Below are positions 6,039 through 13,428 of a DNA stretch of 14,953 nucleotides, piece after piece; position 1 is the first letter of the stretch, and each line of letters begins with the position of its first letter. The stretch covers positions 1 through 14,953 of the forward strand of contig URDT01000030.1 in assembly GCA_900546745.1 (NCBI GenBank). The letters are read 5' to 3'. The position numbers and the translations under genes are program-made. Source of the stretch: an uncultured Mycoplasmatota bacterium. Lineage in GTDB: Bacteria; Bacillota_I; Bacilli_A; RF39; UBA660. The notes under the pieces are model-generated. The model saw nothing but the letters and a program-made list of their open reading frames with translations, was not told the origin of the DNA and ran no database searches.

Positions 6039-6618
6039 AGATTATAAATAAATAATATCCCATATAACAAGTAAATAAAATTAAAGATAAGATTTGAAAA
6101 AACTTTTTGATAGATTCCTTTTTTATGATAATAGAAAGTAAATAAGTAATAACAGTAAGAACTAGAATAATACTAGTAATCATTGTTTTAAGATCTACAT
6201 AATTAGTATAAGTATTGTAAAGAAAATAATCTATACTAATGACAATTAAAATTAAACTGAATACTGAAATAAAAAAATTTAAAATAGGATGATGTTCTAA
6301 AGAGATGACATTTTCAGTTGGAATAATAGGAATTCTTTTAGTAAAATCATCTATCTCTTTTTTAGGTTTTACTGGAACTGGTACATCAGGAATTTCTGAG
6401 ACTTGATTGGAAGAAACTACTAATGTATTTTTTTCTTCTTTTACTTTTTCTAAATATTTTTGAAACTCACTATCTTCTTCTTTTTCCAATTTTTTCTTTC
6501 TTTTTTCTTCTTTTTTTTGCTCTTTCAAACGAGCTTTTTCTACTTTTCTTTCTAACTTTTTATCTTTTTTATTCATTTCTTCATCAAAGATATCAACAAT
6601 ATCGATATTCTTATTCAT
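6037..6618 (-). CDS. Membrane protein with N-terminal coiled coil and three C-terminal TM segments
   Basis: I do not recognise the family. Counted from the chosen start, the 193 residues comprise an acidic head (IDIVDIFDEE), a very highly charged Lys/Glu coiled-coil or single helix (about 15-65), a Pro-rich linker with PDVPVPVKPKK (about 78-87), and three hydrophobic segments (about 111-135, 143-165 and 170-192). The large charged part probably lies in the cytoplasm, with the hairpin-like membrane part as anchor. The start is read on the minus strand as ATG at 6618, with AAGGTGAT just before it (complement of 6623-6630). GTG 6627 lies within that site and is rejected. The gene is alone on this strand, with its own promoter and a shared terminator. 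A scaffold or membrane-anchoring role is possible but not shown. Confidence 0.75.
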   Translation of the reverse strand: MNKNIDIVDIFDEEMNKKDKKLERKVEKARLKEQKKEEKRKKKLEKEEDSEFQKYLEKVKEEKNTLVVSSNQVSEIPDVPVPVKPKKEIDDFTKRIPIIPTENVISLEHHPILNFFISVFSLILIVISIDYFLYNTYTNYVDLKTMITSIILVLTVITYLLSIIIKKESIKKFFQILSLILFTCYMGYYLFII

Positions 6619-6635
6619 GTGTATCACCTTAATTT

Positions 6636-6644
6636 ATTATAGCA
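6636..6644 (-). promoter_or_regulatory. Extended -10 promoter of the minus-strand membrane-protein gene
   Basis: Read on the minus strand the bases are TG, C, TATAAT, the TGnTATAAT form. It lies 18 bp before the ATG at 6618. No clear -35 box is seen; TTTATT at about 6664-6659 is weak. Confidence 0.6.
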
Positions 6645-6693
6645 AAAAGTATATAAAAAATAAATTATCTAATAGGATTTATTAGGTGAGAAT

Positions 6694-7350
6694 ATGAATT
6701 TAGAAAATAAATTAATTGCCCATCGGGGATATTATAATGCTATTATTCCTGAAAATAGCTTGGAATCTTTTAAAAAATGTATAGACCTTAAAATACCTAT
6801 TGAATTAGACGTTCATTTGACAAAAGATCATCAAATTGTTGTTTTTCATGATTTCTACTTAAAAAGAATGACAGGAAAAGAAGAATGGATTGAAAACATG
6901 ACCTTAGAAGAAATTCAAAAACTATATTTAAAGAATAGCAAGGCTACTATTCCAACGCTAAAGGAAGTGTTAAATCTTGTAAATTCAAAAATTAGTATAA
7001 TCATAGAATTAAAAAATAATAAAATAGGGCCTTTAGAAAAAGCTTTGTTTCCATTATTAGATAATTATTCTAATTTTTATATTCAATCATTTAAAGCAAA
7101 ATCTCTCCATTATATAAAAAAGAAAAGACCATCTTATCAAGTAGGATTAATTTTATTTACTTATCGTTTTTTATTGTATCGTAAATTTGACTTTATTAAT
7201 TGTTCCACATTAGGAATTATAAATAACAAAATCCAAAAATTACGATCTAAAAAAAAGATTCTAATTTGGAATATTAAAAATCAAAAAGAATACGAAAAAT
7301 TTAAAAAATATGGTGATTTCTATTTAGTTGATATCAAAAATTTTATATAA
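6694..7350 (+). CDS. Glycerophosphodiester phosphodiesterase (GDPD family), cytosolic
   Basis: GDPD enzymes hydrolyse glycerophosphodiesters to glycerol-3-phosphate and an alcohol in phospholipid turnover. The protein begins directly with the family signature AHRGYYNAIIPENSLESF (H10, R11, E20, N21), continues with IELDVHLTKD (E37, D39) and VVFHDFYLKRMTG (H52), and has IIIELK (E105) and the late strand with IQSF. These are the metal-binding and catalytic positions of the TIM-barrel family. At 218 residues it is a little short and the C-terminal end (LVDIKNFI) is compact, but all core motifs are there. No signal peptide is seen, so it should act in the cytosol. The start is supported by AGGTGAG (6684-6690). 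It stands alone between a divergent gene and the murG promoter. Substrate is not determined. Confidence 0.88.
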   Translation: MNLENKLIAHRGYYNAIIPENSLESFKKCIDLKIPIELDVHLTKDHQIVVFHDFYLKRMTGKEEWIENMTLEEIQKLYLKNSKATIPTLKEVLNLVNSKISIIIELKNNKIGPLEKALFPLLDNYSNFYIQSFKAKSLHYIKKKRPSYQVGLILFTYRFLLYRKFDFINCSTLGIINNKIQKLRSKKKILIWNIKNQKEYEKFKKYGDFYLVDIKNFI

Positions 7351-7375
7351 TATTGAATATCTTATCATATAATTA

Positions 7376-7384
7376 TGATATAAT
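7376..7384 (+). promoter_or_regulatory. Extended -10 promoter of the murG operon, with overlapping inverted repeat
   Basis: TG (7376-7377), one base, then TATAAT (7379-7384). TTGAAT at 7353-7358 would be 20 bp away, too far for a normal -35. A perfect 7-bp inverted repeat, TATCATA (7363-7369) and TATGATA (7374-7380), covers the extended -10 and could be an operator, though in AT-rich DNA it may be chance. Confidence 0.65.
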
Positions 7385-7405
7385 GATAATGATAGGAGGA
7401 GTCTT

Positions 7406-8485
7406 ATGAGAATCGTTGTGAGTGCTGGAGGAACAGGAGGACATATATATCCTGCTTTAGCAATTATCCAAAAAATAAAAGAATATGAACCAAATAGTGA
7501 ATTTTTGTATATTGGAACTCATAATCGTATGGAAAAAGATATTATTCCAAAATATGGAATCCCATTCGAAACAATTGAAATATATGGTATTAATCGAAAA
7601 AATATTTTAAAAAATGTCAAAACATTAAAATGTTTTATAGAGGCAAAAAAGAAATGCAAAAAATTATTAAAAGAATTTAAACCAGATGCCGTTATTGGAG
7701 TTGGAGGATATGTAACAGGTCCAGTTATTTCATCAGCTCATAAGTTGGGAATTAAAACATTTATTCATGAACAAAATAGTATTCCAGGAAAAGCAAATCT
7801 TTATTTAAGTAGATTTGTAGATAATATCTTTATTTCTTTTAAATCTAGTGGTAAATATTTTCCGGATTATAAAACAATTTATACAGGAAATCCTTGTAGT
7901 GAAAAAGCACTAGAATGTAAAGCAATTGATAAACGTGAATTAAAATTAAATCCTAATAAAAAATTAGTTTTGTTTGTAATGGGTTCTTTAGGCTCTTCTA
8001 AAGTAAATGATATTTTATATAAAACTATGAATTTATTAGAAAAAAAGAACTATGAAATTCTTTTTGTAACAGGAAAAGATTCCTACGAAGAAATGTCTAA
8101 AAAATTATATCCTAGCAATGTAAAAGTAGTACCTTACGTAGAAGAAATGACTAGAGTAATGAAAGTGACAGATTTAATTGTATCTCGTGCTGGAGCATCA
8201 ACTTTAAGTGAAATTATCGCCTTACAAATTCCATCTATTTTAATTCCAAGTCCTTACGTACCAAATAATCATCAATATATGAATGCTTTGGATTTAACCA
8301 ATAAAGATGCCGCACTAATGTTAGAAGAGAAAAACTTAAAGAGTGAAACTTTAGTGACGATGATGGATCAAATTTTAGAGGATCCTACTAAAGTGAAAAA
8401 TATGAAAGAACAATTAAAAGAATTACAGGTAAAAGATAGTGCTACTAAAATATATGAATCCATAAAGGAAAAGTGTGAATTATGA
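7406..8485 (+). CDS. murG: UDP-N-acetylglucosamine transferase MurG (lipid II synthase)
   Basis: MurG adds GlcNAc to lipid I to give lipid II on the inner face of the membrane. Visible motifs are the N-terminal glycine loop GGTGGHIYPALA (residues 8-19), GVGGYVTGP (98-106), HEQNSIPGKAN (121-131), SRAGASTLSEI (260-270) and IPSPYVPNNHQ (280-290), with a standard length of 359 residues. Two conserved places deviate: TGNP is followed by Cys-Ser rather than by Arg as in B. subtilis (GNPR) or E. coli (GNPVR), and the second glycine loop is GSLGSS rather than the usual GGSxGA. The enzyme is still expected to be active, since it is the only copy visible and lies in a cell-wall operon. AGGAGGA (7394-7400) gives the start. 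It overlaps murB by ATGA. Confidence 0.96.
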   Translation: MRIVVSAGGTGGHIYPALAIIQKIKEYEPNSEFLYIGTHNRMEKDIIPKYGIPFETIEIYGINRKNILKNVKTLKCFIEAKKKCKKLLKEFKPDAVIGVGGYVTGPVISSAHKLGIKTFIHEQNSIPGKANLYLSRFVDNIFISFKSSGKYFPDYKTIYTGNPCSEKALECKAIDKRELKLNPNKKLVLFVMGSLGSSKVNDILYKTMNLLEKKNYEILFVTGKDSYEEMSKKLYPSNVKVVPYVEEMTRVMKVTDLIVSRAGASTLSEIIALQIPSILIPSPYVPNNHQYMNALDLTNKDAALMLEEKNLKSETLVTMMDQILEDPTKVKNMKEQLKELQVKDSATKIYESIKEKCEL

Positions 8486-9369
8486 TAGAAGAATTAGAAA
8501 AATTAAAAGTTGGAAAAATACTAAAAGAAGTAGACTTAAAAAAATATACTTCTTACCATTTAGAAGAACAAGCTAAAGTACTTGTGATTCCTGATAATTT
8601 AGAAAAATTAATAAAATTATTACAATGGATCTCCCAGAAAAAATATCGCTATAAAATAATTGGTGGAGGATCTAACTTAATATTTAATGGTTATTACGAT
8701 GGAATATTAATTAAATTAAATAACCTTGATTCCTTTCAGATAGAGAATACAAAAATAACTGTTGAAGCTGGTTGTTCTCTTATGAAATTGGCGTTAAAAG
8801 TTTCTAAATTGGGACTTACTGGTATGGAATTTGCTACAGGAATTCCTGGAACAGTAGGAGGAGCCATTATAAATAATGCTGGAGCTTATAAAAGTGATAT
8901 GGGATATATTGTAAAACAGGTTACAGTAATTACTCCTGATTTAAAAATCAAAGAACTTTCTAATTCAGAAATGGAATTTCATTATAGAACATCTTATTTG
9001 AAAAAAAATTCTGGTTATATTGTATTAAAAGCTGTGATTGAATTAAAAAAAGGCAATAAAAATGAAATAATGGATATTATATCCGATAGAAAAAAAAGAA
9101 GATTAGAATCCCAACCTTTAGAATATCCAAGCGCAGGTAGTGTATTTAGAAACCCAACAAATTTATTTGCAGGAAAACTAATTGAAGATATTGGCTATAA
9201 AGGACATCAAATAGGGGATGCTTGTGTTAGTTTAAAACATGCAAATTTTATTATCAATAAAGGACATGCTACTGGAAAGGATATCATCTCTTTAATTGAT
9301 GAAATCAAAGATAAAGTAGAAAAAAAATACGGAATTGAACTCGTATTAGAACAAGAAATAGTAAAGTAG
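8482..9369 (+). CDS. murB: UDP-N-acetylenolpyruvoylglucosamine reductase MurB
   Basis: MurB is the FAD enzyme that reduces enolpyruvyl-UDP-GlcNAc to UDP-MurNAc in the cytosol. FAD-domain motifs are IIGGGSNLI (59-67) and GMEFATGIPGTVGGAIINNAG (114-134). The substrate and catalytic residues are YRTS (R169), the proton donor Ser in AGSVFRNP (S220), and the C-terminal Glu in ELVLEQEI (E290). The direct junction of these parts fits the shorter type II MurB of Bacilli; the length is 295 residues. One oddity is near the N-terminus: the usual TxKIGGPA after the conserved threonines reads TSYHLEEQA here, so the Gly-Gly is replaced by Glu-Glu. The ATG overlaps the murG stop (ATGA), and AAAGGAA about 12 bp upstream is the only Shine-Dalgarno candidate, which suggests translational coupling. 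Confidence 0.96.
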   Translation: MIEELEKLKVGKILKEVDLKKYTSYHLEEQAKVLVIPDNLEKLIKLLQWISQKKYRYKIIGGGSNLIFNGYYDGILIKLNNLDSFQIENTKITVEAGCSLMKLALKVSKLGLTGMEFATGIPGTVGGAIINNAGAYKSDMGYIVKQVTVITPDLKIKELSNSEMEFHYRTSYLKKNSGYIVLKAVIELKKGNKNEIMDIISDRKKRRLESQPLEYPSAGSVFRNPTNLFAGKLIEDIGYKGHQIGDACVSLKHANFIINKGHATGKDIISLIDEIKDKVEKKYGIELVLEQEIVK

Positions 9370-9379
9370 AGTGATTATT

Positions 9380-10054
9380 ATGAAAAAACGGAAAAAGAAA
9401 AAATTAAAAATTCATTATGGAAGAATCTTTTTAGCGTTATTAATTTTAGGATTTTTTCTATATATGATTATTTCCTTTATCCGTTTTCCAATTCGTAATA
9501 TCTATATTTATCATAATACCATTTTAAGTGATCAAGAAATTATTGATTTAGCAGGGCTTCAAAATTATCCTTCTATATTTAGTATGACATCAAGAGAGAT
9601 AGAAAAAAAAATAGAAAAAAATATTTACATTAAACATGCTACAATAAAAAAGAAAAAATTAAAAGAAATTCATATTGAAATCGAAGAAAACTATGTTCTT
9701 TTCTATGATAGTACAAAAAACGTTTCCGTTTTAAAAGATGGAAGTCAAAGTAAAGAAATTTCAGATGGACCTTACTTAGTAAACTATATTACAGATACAC
9801 TATACGATGAATTTATATCCAAAATGCAATTAATTGATCGAACTATTATCAATCGAGTTTCAGAAATTAAATATGATCCTAATAGTGTAGATGAAGAAAG
9901 ATTTTTATTTACAATGAATGATGGTAATTATGTTTATTTAACCTTAACAAGCTTTAAAAAAATTAATAATTATGTAGATATATTGAAAAATTTTGAAAAT
10001 CAAAAAGGCATTTTATATTTAGATTCTGGAGAGTATTTTCAAGTACTTGAGTAA
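9380..10054 (+). CDS. divIB: Cell division protein DivIB/FtsQ
   Basis: DivIB is a bitopic divisome protein that works with FtsL and DivIC to control septal wall synthesis. The 224-residue protein has a strongly basic cytoplasmic tail (KKRKKKKLK), one membrane segment (about 15-34), then a POTRA domain (about 36-106) beginning FPIRNIYIYHN and containing LSDQEIIDLAGL and the strand IHIEIEE. A beta domain with FTMNDGNYVYLTL and a final NFENQKGILYLDSGEYF follow. This is the normal order for the family. The start at 9380 is preferred because AGAGTGAT (9368-9375) precedes it; GTG 9371 is inside that site. It follows murB by 10 bp, as in Bacilli division clusters. ftsA and ftsZ do not follow. Confidence 0.92.
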   Translation: MKKRKKKKLKIHYGRIFLALLILGFFLYMIISFIRFPIRNIYIYHNTILSDQEIIDLAGLQNYPSIFSMTSREIEKKIEKNIYIKHATIKKKKLKEIHIEIEENYVLFYDSTKNVSVLKDGSQSKEISDGPYLVNYITDTLYDEFISKMQLIDRTIINRVSEIKYDPNSVDEERFLFTMNDGNYVYLTLTSFKKINNYVDILKNFENQKGILYLDSGEYFQVLE

Positions 10055-10066
10055 AGAAGGTGAGTA

Positions 10067-10990
10067 ATGAAACAAGCAGTTGTAATTATTAACCCTCATA
10101 GTGGTCGTAGAAAAAAGAGAATTGATCTTGTTTCCATAAAAAAAATATTTCTAAAAAATAACTATGAAGTGAGAATATTTTTTACATGTCATAAAGGTCA
10201 TGCCAAAGAAATTGTTGAACAATTATCTTTTGTTGATTTAGTCGTTTCTGTTGGTGGAGATGGGACATTTAATGAAATTATGACTGGTAATTTTAATAGA
10301 AATCAACCTTTATTATTGTCTCATATTCCAACAGGCACCGCTAATGATATTGGAGCTATGTATGGATATGGAAATAATTTGGTGAATAATATAAAAAAAT
10401 TATTAAAAGGAAAAGTCAAAAATATAGATGTTTGTACTATTAATAATCAGCCATTTACTTATGTTGCTGCTTTTGGTAAATTTACTAATGTTTCTTATGA
10501 AACACCTAGATGGTTAAAAAAAAGATTTGGGTATTTTGCTTATTTACTTGGTGGTTTAAAAGAATTAAAAGGAAAGACTAATTTATATTCTTTAAAATAT
10601 GAAATTAATGGTAAAGTACAAGAAGGAAAATATTCGTTTATATTAATATCAAATGCCAATAGAATAGCGGGAATTAATAACTTTTATCATGATATTAAAT
10701 TAGATGATGATCAATTTGAAGTTCTATTTTGTAGTATGAAAGAGTATCATCAAGTAGCTAAAAGTCTTATTCATTTAGCAAAAAAAGATATTTCTGATAT
10801 ACCAGGATTTGAATTTTATAGGACAAATCATTTAAAAATTTCCTTTGAAAAAGAAATTGATAAAGGATTCAGTATTGATGGAGAAGAATTTCAAGATAAA
10901 AATAAGAATTTTGATATTCAATTAATAAGAAATGTAAAAATTATGGTACCATGTAAAAATATAAATAAATTGTTTTTAGATAAGGAGTAA
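10067..10990 (+). CDS. Diacylglycerol kinase-type lipid kinase (DagK/YegS family)
   Basis: Proteins of this family phosphorylate diacylglycerol or related lipids at the membrane with ATP. The N-terminal domain shows INPHSGRRKKR (8-18), the nucleotide motif VSVGGDGTFNEI (60-71) and HIPTGTANDIG (86-96). The C-terminal beta domain ends with the FSIDGEEF element that is typical near the end of DgkB/YegS proteins. The 307 residues match the usual ~300. No membrane segment is seen, as expected for a peripheral enzyme. AAGGTGA (10057-10063) marks the start, 12 bp after divIB, so it belongs to the murG operon. DgkB-type activity would recycle diacylglycerol into phosphatidate. The specific lipid cannot be read from the sequence. 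Confidence 0.9.
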   Translation: MKQAVVIINPHSGRRKKRIDLVSIKKIFLKNNYEVRIFFTCHKGHAKEIVEQLSFVDLVVSVGGDGTFNEIMTGNFNRNQPLLLSHIPTGTANDIGAMYGYGNNLVNNIKKLLKGKVKNIDVCTINNQPFTYVAAFGKFTNVSYETPRWLKKRFGYFAYLLGGLKELKGKTNLYSLKYEINGKVQEGKYSFILISNANRIAGINNFYHDIKLDDDQFEVLFCSMKEYHQVAKSLIHLAKKDISDIPGFEFYRTNHLKISFEKEIDKGFSIDGEEFQDKNKNFDIQLIRNVKIMVPCKNINKLFLDKE

Positions 10991-10994
10991 TGAT

Positions 10995-11744
10995 ATGGAC
11001 TTAAAAGATATGCTGTTATTCTTCTTTGTTTATTCTGTAATTGGATGGATCCTAGAAGTAATTAATTGTTATGGCTGGTATGGCAAAATTGTCAATCGTG
11101 GCTTTTTAATTGGCCCATACTGTCCTATATATGGATGTGGAGCTGTATTAATGACTTTGTTAATTCCTAGTAGTAATGATTTAATATCTGTCTTTTTGAA
11201 AGCTTTAGCAATTTGTACAATACTAGAATATATTACTAGTTATTTGATGGAAAAATTGTTTAAAACTAGATGGTGGGATTACACCAGTAAAAAATTTAAT
11301 TTAGATGGCCGTGTTTGCTTAGAAACAGCTATTTTATTTGGAATTGGTGGTTCTGTTATTATTAAGGTTTCCAATCCTATTATCACAAATATAATGAATT
11401 CCATTCCAGAAGTAATTTTAAATATTTTATTAGTGATTATGATAATTATTTTTGTAACAGATATTATCATTTCATATAATATTATTAGTCATTTTAGAAA
11501 AGCTTCTAAAAATATTAGAAAAGATAGCACTGAAGAAGTTACTAAAATGGTAAGACAAATGTTAAAAGAAAATTCCATTTTAGATAAACGTTTAGTTAAT
11601 TCTTTCCCAGACTTTAAAGTTGTAATAAAAAAATATGATAAAAAATTAGATAAACAAATAAAAAAACAAAAAGAAAGAATTAATAAATCAAAAGAAAAAC
11701 TAGAAAAGCAAAAAGATAAATTAAAGAAATTACAGAAAAAATAA
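10995..11744 (+). CDS. CmpB-family ('putative ABC-transporter type IV', COG4905) membrane protein
   Basis: This multi-pass protein carries the marks of the PF06541 family: FVYSVIGWILE near the N-terminus (residues 11-21), NRGFLIGPYCPIYGCGA (34-50), RWWDYT (92-97) and FNLDGRVCLETA (101-112). About five membrane segments are seen (around 6-24, 44-58, 66-87, 108-126 and 140-163). The C-terminal ~85 residues are cytoplasmic and very Lys-rich, ending in a coiled coil (KSKEKLEKQKDKLKKLQKK). Despite the family title, no transporter function is established to my knowledge. It is last in the murG operon, 4 bp after the lipid kinase, whose stop overlaps its AAGGAG site (10982-10987). The context suggests an envelope or membrane-lipid role. 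Confidence 0.85.
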   Translation: MDLKDMLLFFFVYSVIGWILEVINCYGWYGKIVNRGFLIGPYCPIYGCGAVLMTLLIPSSNDLISVFLKALAICTILEYITSYLMEKLFKTRWWDYTSKKFNLDGRVCLETAILFGIGGSVIIKVSNPIITNIMNSIPEVILNILLVIMIIIFVTDIIISYNIISHFRKASKNIRKDSTEEVTKMVRQMLKENSILDKRLVNSFPDFKVVIKKYDKKLDKQIKKQKERINKSKEKLEKQKDKLKKLQKK

Positions 11745-11758
11745 TTTCTTTTTTCTTT
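11735..11758 (+). terminator. Weak AT-only terminator at the end of the murG operon
   Basis: GAAAAAA (11735-11741) can pair with TTTTTTC (11749-11755), followed by TTTT. The stem has one G-C pair and overlaps the stop codon of the CmpB-family gene. It may terminate only partly, allowing read-through into the ABC-F gene. Confidence 0.4.
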
Positions 11759-11768
11759 TGAAAGAATA

Positions 11769-11777
11769 TGTTACAAT
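11769..11777 (+). promoter_or_regulatory. Extended -10 promoter of the ABC-F gene
   Basis: TG (11769-11770), one base, then TACAAT (11772-11777), 20 bp before the ATG at 11798. No -35 box is seen; the place holds the T-run of the preceding weak terminator. Confidence 0.6.
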
Positions 11778-11797
11778 AATGAAGTTGAGGTGATATT

Positions 11798-13384
11798 ATG
11801 TTAAAAGCCGTAAATATAGAATTAAGATATGGCACAAGAGTTTTATTTAAGGATGTTAATTTAGAGTTTAATGGTAATAATTGCTACGGAATTATAGGCG
11901 CTAACGGAGCAGGAAAATCCACCTTTTTAAAAATTTTAAGTGGTGAAATAGATTCTACAAAAGGAGAAGTAGTAATTGGAAAAGGCGAGAGAATTTCTGT
12001 TTTATGTCAAAATCATAATGCTTTTGATGAATTTAGTGTCATGGAAACTGTTTTGCAAGGAGACCAAACACTATATCAAATTATGAAAGAAAAAGAGGCA
12101 ATTTATTCAAAGCCAGATTTTTCCATAGAAGATGGAATTCGTGCTGGTGAATTAGAAGCTTTATTTGAAGAAAAAAATGGATGGCAAGCAGAAAGCGATG
12201 CTGCTATATTGTTATCTGGATTAGGACTTGATAATACATATCACAACTTATTAATGAAAGATTTAAAAGACAAAGAAAAAGTAAAAATATTATTAGCTCG
12301 TGCCTTATTTGGAAATCCCGATATTTTAATATTAGATGAACCTACGAATGGTTTAGATACAGCTAGTATTCATTGGTTAGAGGAATTTTTAATAGAATTT
12401 AAAAATACCATTTTGGTCGTTTCTCATGATCGTCATTTTCTAAACCAAGTATGTACACATATGGTTGATATTGATTATGAAAAGATTACTATGTTTGCTG
12501 GCAATTATGATTTTTGGGTAAAATCAAGTGAATTGATTAAAAAACAGATGACAGAATCTAATAAAAGAAAAGAAGAAAAAATAAAAGAATTGGAAGATTT
12601 TATTCGAAGATTTAGTGCGAATGCTTCCAAGTCAAAACAAGCAACATCTAGAAAGAAATCATTAGAAAAAATAGTCTTAGATGAAATAAAACCATCTAGT
12701 CGTAAATATCCTTTTATCCAATTTGAAGTAGAAAAAGCAATTAGTAAGGAAGCCTTAAAATTAGAAAAAATTTGTTATAAAGATTTATTAAAAAATGTTA
12801 ATATAACAATTCGTCCAGATGATAAGATTGCTCTATTAGGTGAGAACGAGCTTGCCAAAACAGCTTTACTTAGGATTATGGCTGGTGAGTTACAACCAGA
12901 TTCTGGAACTATTCAATATGGAAGTAATGTAAAGATTTCTTATTTTGCTAAAAATCATGATGAATACTTTAAAAATGATTTAGATTTAACAGAGTGGTTA
13001 AAAAGTTATTCTGAAAACAAAGAAGAAAGTTTTGTCAGAGGTTTTTTAGGAAGAATGCTTTTTTCTAAAGAAGAAGCATTGAAGAAGGTAAATGTTCTAT
13101 CTGGTGGTGAAAAAGTTAGAGTAATGTTTTCTAAAATGATGTTAGAAAAAGGAAATGTCTTACTTTTAGATGAACCGACTAATCATTTAGATATTGAATC
13201 TATTACATCTTTAAATACAGCTTTGACAAATTATAAGAGTTGTTTAGTAATTTCTACATTTGATCAAGAAATCATTGAAACAGTATGTAATCGTTTAATT
13301 TATATTAATTCAGATGGAACAATAAAAGATAAACAAATGTCACTAGAAGACTTTTATGAGAAATTTAAAGATGATTTGAAATAA
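11798..13384 (+). CDS. ABC-F family ATPase (YkpA/YbiT-like) with a degenerate second ATP site
   Basis: ABC-F proteins have two ATPase domains and no membrane part, and bind the ribosomal E site. The subfamily is shown by the linker FSANASKSKQATSRKK (273-288) and KPSSRKYPFIQF (298-309); the 528 residues match. Site 1 is intact: Walker A GANGAGKST (34-42), Q71, Walker B LILDEPT (177-183) and SHD (H210) in domain 1, with LSGGE (434-438) and HLD (463-465) from domain 2. Site 2 is eroded: domain 2 Walker A reads GENELAKTA (348-356), its Q-loop has Lys (K385), and the switch His is replaced (STFD, F488). The domain 1 signature reads LKDKEK in place of LSGGEK (156-161), and its D-loop is GLDTAS. Walker B of domain 2 (LLLDEPT, with E459) is kept. 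AGGTGAT (11788-11794) marks the start. The gene is monocistronic. Confidence 0.93.
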   Translation: MLKAVNIELRYGTRVLFKDVNLEFNGNNCYGIIGANGAGKSTFLKILSGEIDSTKGEVVIGKGERISVLCQNHNAFDEFSVMETVLQGDQTLYQIMKEKEAIYSKPDFSIEDGIRAGELEALFEEKNGWQAESDAAILLSGLGLDNTYHNLLMKDLKDKEKVKILLARALFGNPDILILDEPTNGLDTASIHWLEEFLIEFKNTILVVSHDRHFLNQVCTHMVDIDYEKITMFAGNYDFWVKSSELIKKQMTESNKRKEEKIKELEDFIRRFSANASKSKQATSRKKSLEKIVLDEIKPSSRKYPFIQFEVEKAISKEALKLEKICYKDLLKNVNITIRPDDKIALLGENELAKTALLRIMAGELQPDSGTIQYGSNVKISYFAKNHDEYFKNDLDLTEWLKSYSENKEESFVRGFLGRMLFSKEEALKKVNVLSGGEKVRVMFSKMMLEKGNVLLLDEPTNHLDIESITSLNTALTNYKSCLVISTFDQEIIETVCNRLIYINSDGTIKDKQMSLEDFYEKFKDDLK

Positions 13385-13399
13385 TTCCAAAAAGTTATG

Positions 13400-13425
13400 A
13401 AAGTAGAGTAGGCTCTACTTTTTTT
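13400..13425 (+). terminator. Rho-independent terminator of the ABC-F gene
   Basis: AAAGTAGAG (13400-13408), loop TAGG, CTCTACTTT (13413-13421), then T's to 13425. A nine-pair perfect stem, 16 bp after the stop codon. Confidence 0.93.
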
Positions 13426-13428
13426 CTA

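Noticed and set aside
6423..6632. 69-codon plus-strand frame of almost only Phe, Leu, Ser and Tyr
   Set aside because: It is the antisense shadow of the Lys/Glu-rich coiled-coil region of the minus-strand membrane gene, which has a proper ribosome-binding site and promoter.
9371..9379. GTG 9371 as divIB start
   Set aside because: It is part of the AGAGTGAT site in front of ATG 9380, and no other ribosome-binding site precedes it. The same argument removes GTG 5791 and, on the minus strand, GTG 6627.
11279..11470. 63-codon minus-strand frame inside the CmpB-family gene
   Set aside because: It is antisense to conserved motifs (RWWDYT, NLDGRVCLE) of the real gene and has no start signal.
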